Assembly (NCBI RefSeq): GCF_021347895.1
Contig: NC_067113.1
Span: 43,005,474-43,069,473 of the forward strand
DNA length: 64,000 nucleotides
Reading direction: 5' to 3'
Origin: Acanthochromis polyacanthus
Lineage: Eukaryota; Chordata; Actinopteri; Pomacentridae
Shown here: positions 60,889 through 64,000 of the stretch, in pieces
Numbering within the stretch: the first letter of the stretch is position 1
Layout of the letters: each line of letters begins with the position of its first letter
Translations under genes and position numbers: made by a program
The notes under the pieces: model-generated
Told to the model about the DNA's origin: nothing
The model's database searches: none
The model's input: only the letters and a program-made list of their open reading frames with translations

Positions 60889-61872
60889 ACACACTGATCA
60901 GTCACAACGTTAAAACCCTTGACATGTGTACTGAATGTCAATCATCTCATAATGCAACGTTCTGGCATTCATGAAGATGTTAATTTGACATGTATCACCT
61001 ACCTAAGACAACACCAGAGAACTTTGTAATCAGTCCATGAATACCAGTACCTTGGAACCTCGATATCAGAAGATGGGAAAGTGGATGAAGAAATTAAAAG
61101 AAGAACTGGAAAGGCGAAGACCAAGTTTTGGGAATGCAAAGAATTCCTTCGTAGAAATGTCCACATTCCACTGTTAAGATGTTATATGTGTTCTGTACTA
61201 GCTTATAGATGTGAGGAATGGATATTCACAAAAAACGTCCAGAAGAAAATTCAATCCTTTGAGAGGTGGCTCATTAGGAGAATGTTAAAAATCAGTTGGA
61301 GAGAAAGAGTACAGACATGGAAGTGTTACAGAGAGCTGACACAAAAAGGAGCCGAGTGTGATCTAATGCAAAGGAAAATGAGTTGTGCTGGCTATGTTCT
61401 TTGATTCTTGAAGGCATCATCGAAGGAACCCATGCAAGAGAAAGACAGCGAGGTAAATGGAGTGATGACATCAAGAGGTGGAGTGCAACACAGTCCTACA
61501 ATGAACAGAGAATAGACGCGAATGGAGATCTATGGTTGCCAACCATCGAAACGAAGGCGGCACATGATGATGATCGCCTACCTAAATATTCCAGACTTAA
61601 ATATTGCTGCAGACCAAGCACACTCTCCCACGGCAACTAGCCCATCCTTCATAAAGACAATGTGCCACATCACAAAAACTGCTGAGGAATGACTCGAGGA
61701 ACACAGCAAAGAACCCGAGGCCTCCAAACTCTCCATATCCCAGGTTGGATAAAGCATACAATCCAAAAATCAAACTCCCAGATGAATCAGACTGATGCCT
61801 CTTTGGGTTAAACCTGTTTGGTGTCATGAGGGGGACTTCAACAACATTAGATAGGTGGTGCTGAACAGTGTC
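60889..61872 (+). mobile_element. Internally deleted Tc1-like transposon split by a LINE fragment
   Basis: The left end, ACACACTGATCAGTCACAAC then GTTAAAACCC, matches a well-known fish Tc1-like inverted end (CACTGATCAGCCACAACATT). After about 80 bp the sequence jumps to the C-terminal part of the transposase (ATGTTAATTTGACATGTATC, ACCTACCTAA), so about 900 bp are missing. After the LINE insert it resumes with ATTGCTGCAGACCAAGCACA, GACAATGTGCCACATCACAA, GAGGAACACAGCAAAGA and CTCCAAACTCTCCATATCCC. The right end (GGGGGACTTCAACAACATTA, GGTGGTGCTGAACAGTGTC) lacks about 12 bp. Confidence 0.8.
61007..61576 (+). mobile_element. Non-LTR retrotransposon 3' fragment inserted in the Tc1-like element
   Basis: Translation from about 61040 gives YLGTSISEDGKVDEEIKRRT, KTKFWECKEFL, LRCYMCSVLAYRCEEWIF and FERWLIRRMLKISWRERV. 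After a frameshift near 61400, LEGIIEGTHARERQRGKWSD and DIKRW follow. This is the C-terminal part of an RTE-like LINE reverse transcriptase. It ends with a short ATGATGATG tail. The 9-mer CCTACCTAA occurs at both edges (60998-61006 and 61577-61585), consistent with a target-site duplication. Confidence 0.8.
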
Positions 61873-64000
61873 TTTGCACTTAGCAAGACTAAAATGGCCG
61901 TCTGGATAGACACGAACCTGCATCATCAGCTCAGTAGCATCGTCACTGTGAACATTTAGCCAAAACAGAACAGCTTGCATGGCTGTAGATTCTCAGATTT
62001 GAATTAAACCAGTAGAAACTGATTTTTGCCCATTTGGGACAACGGATACGAGAGATAAGCACAACAGTCAAACATCACCACCTTCTAAACTGATGTGGTG
62101 ACCTTGGGAGCTAACGGTTGCTTATTTACACATACAGCAGCATTTTATTTGCTTCTGCCCACCTGTTGAAGGTAACAGTCACTCTCTGCCACCACCCCAG
62201 CAGGATTGTTTATGCCTCCTTAGCTGCTAAATGCTCCGCTTTGTTCAGCAGCAAGTCACTAAATGTGTCATTCTGCTGTTTGGTGAAACTGTGCATGACC
62301 CAAAACAACGAGGCGGCAGCTAAACGATGAGCTGAAACTCAATGTAAAGCTCCATAAAGCTGAAGGGAGCTGCAGATTCAGGTGGGTTTTCGCTTGTCCT
62401 GAAAAATAAAGTCAGATACGGACACTTGACATTGCCTTGATATAACCTCTCAGGTATGACTAAACTGTTACAAAATACATGCTCCACTATGTGACCCATT
62501 TTTTCCTAATTTTCTAGTCTTTTCACTGCAGCATGTTGCAATAGTTACTTCTGCATCTGTTCCTCCCGAGGGCAACTCCAATAAGACAACTTGCTAAATA
62601 AAAATCCAAGAGATTTATCTTTTAACAAAGTATTAAAGACCTTAAGTAACCTACTTCGCCCAGTGTGGCTTTCATCTTCCCTCCAGACTGACAGAACTGC
62701 ACCTGCTGAAGGCTGAGTGAATACGATGGCTGGCTGATTTTAGTCACATTAATATAAATCTAACTCACCTGGAGGCTGCGAGTCAGTCAGTGAAGCTCCT
62801 AAAAGAGCCCCGGCTGAGTGGGCTAATCACATGGCTGAGGAACTATTCCCCGTCAAGAGGGGGAAAAAACAGCCTTATAAATGACCTTTCATGCGGTTGT
62901 TATGTCTGAAAGTGTTTGAACTGTTGCGCTGAGGTATCGCGAAGATAACATGGTGTCAATGCGCTCTGCAGTAAATCTCACTGATGGCATGTGCAGCATA
63001 CAGATAGCCTCATTAGGCTCTGATTTATGTCAAAGCGATGGAACGTTGGCCACAGCTAAAGCTAATGGTTTCATGTGGTGACGAGAGCGGGAAAAGGGAA
63101 AGTGACATGTGCTTTTTTTGGTAAGAAAACCGCACAAAAGGGGGGCAGAGACACACACAGTGGCATCATACAACACTTGCAGCAACACACTCATCCAGAC
63201 TGGGTTGGTTTTGCGTTTGGTAGAGGGCAGACGCAGCTGGAAGCAGCGTTTTCCACACACAGCATACAAAATACCATCTGTACCACCTCGGGCACATTTA
63301 GGAACATCGTCTGCCGGAGCTACACGCCAGGTACAGGTGAGCATCTGCATGGATGACTCTGCTATTATTTGGATTTTCATAATTAATTAAATTCATGCTC
63401 CTGCATTCTGGGTAGCAGAAGCCCCATCTGTTTGCATTTGCATTCTAAATGCACAGTAATCTCCATTTGTTTATTCCAGACTTGAACGAGAATAAAAAAA
63501 CGATCCTGTCTCCGTGACCTATCCAAATAAATATGTAGTCCTCATTATTCCAAAAGCACTTGTTGATTTGGCTTAACAAATGTCAAGATCCCCTCGCAGT
63601 GACCCGGCTAAGGGCTGCGCTCGCCATTCACGGTAAAGATCACATGCATGCCAAATCAGGTGTCAGTAGCACAGAAAACATCCCAAAATTTGGCCTTTTG
63701 GGGCCCGTGTTCTGGTCAATTAGAGAACGAGACGTGTCAGACAGAGTCATTTTGCTGCACTCATTTATTCATAAGGCTCTCAGGAGCCGTTGGGTCTGGA
63801 TTATAAGGCCCTTGGTGATAGCTGCTGTTGAATTTAGATCTCCTTTGCACATCTGTCCTGCAGCATGATGGACGTATGACTCCAACTGCTGGTCTGGAAG
63901 GTTGTTCTCTGACTGCTACACTCAACAAGAGTCTCTCAGCTTTGATGATACAGTCGAGCAAATCTCTCCACCTTCACTGCATCTTGTGGAAGAGGAGCTA
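61873..64000. other. No recognised gene; possible conserved block at 63360-63480
   Basis: Open frames up to 116 codons (63030-63380 minus, overlapping two plus frames) have no recognisable similarity. Around 63380-63475 the sequence CATAATTAATTAAATTCATG and TTTGCATTTGCATTCTAAAT contains homeodomain and octamer-like (ATTTGCAT) cores, compatible with a regulatory element. Confidence 0.3.

Overview
The window looks like teleost (probably spiny-rayed fish) nuclear DNA. The reasons are the repeat content (Tc1-like transposons, a Rex3/RTE-type LINE, L2-type LINE ends, tRNA-derived SINE pieces, many hAT and pogo/Tigger derivatives), long GT/AT microsatellites, and a 28S rRNA D2-type fragment that resembles the fish version. 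Family names rest on recalled consensus features, because no search could be run. I found no host protein-coding gene or exon that I can support. The open frames are short, or arise in stop-poor low-complexity repeats, or are remains of transposases and reverse transcriptases. The window is best read as intergenic or intronic DNA, perhaps with some conserved non-coding elements.

Layout. 1-308: 3' end of a Rex3-like LINE. 2.3-5.1 kb: SINE and hAT fragments, then a pogo-type element with transposon ends and a TA duplication. 5.8-9.1 kb: an L2 LINE tail, then two copies of a dispersed repeat that carries consensus CTCF motifs in tandem. 10.2-17.4 kb: a complete short hAT derivative, a decayed LINE reverse transcriptase and three pogo fragments. 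18.9-19.9 kb: a (GT)n(TA)n microsatellite followed by an 80-bp minisatellite. 23.2-24.6 kb: a full-length but dead Tc1-like transposon. 31 kb: a MITE with 32-bp perfect ends. 34.4-35.7 kb: a 1.3-kb inverted duplication whose spacer holds a repeat that recurs at 39.7 kb. 44.2-44.5 kb: a minisatellite whose two halves face each other. 45.5-46.7 kb: a short Tc1-derived MITE next to a decayed hAT derivative. 48-53 kb: two pogo elements and two BED-finger hAT remnants, one of which carries about 320 bp of 28S rRNA sequence. 54.1-59.5 kb: two related hAT derivatives, the second interrupted by a mosaic hAT element with a perfect 8-bp target duplication. 60.9-61.9 kb: a deleted Tc1-like element split by a LINE fragment.

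How the parts relate. There is no operon or pathway here. The elements record a history of insertion: nested order and target duplications give relative ages, and several non-autonomous elements keep only the start of their transposase gene. The strongest unusual features are the rRNA-carrying hAT element (50177-51071), the CTCF-motif repeat (6.5-9.1 kb and 42.2 kb), the nested mosaic hAT (57572-59450) and the back-to-back minisatellite (44159-44470).
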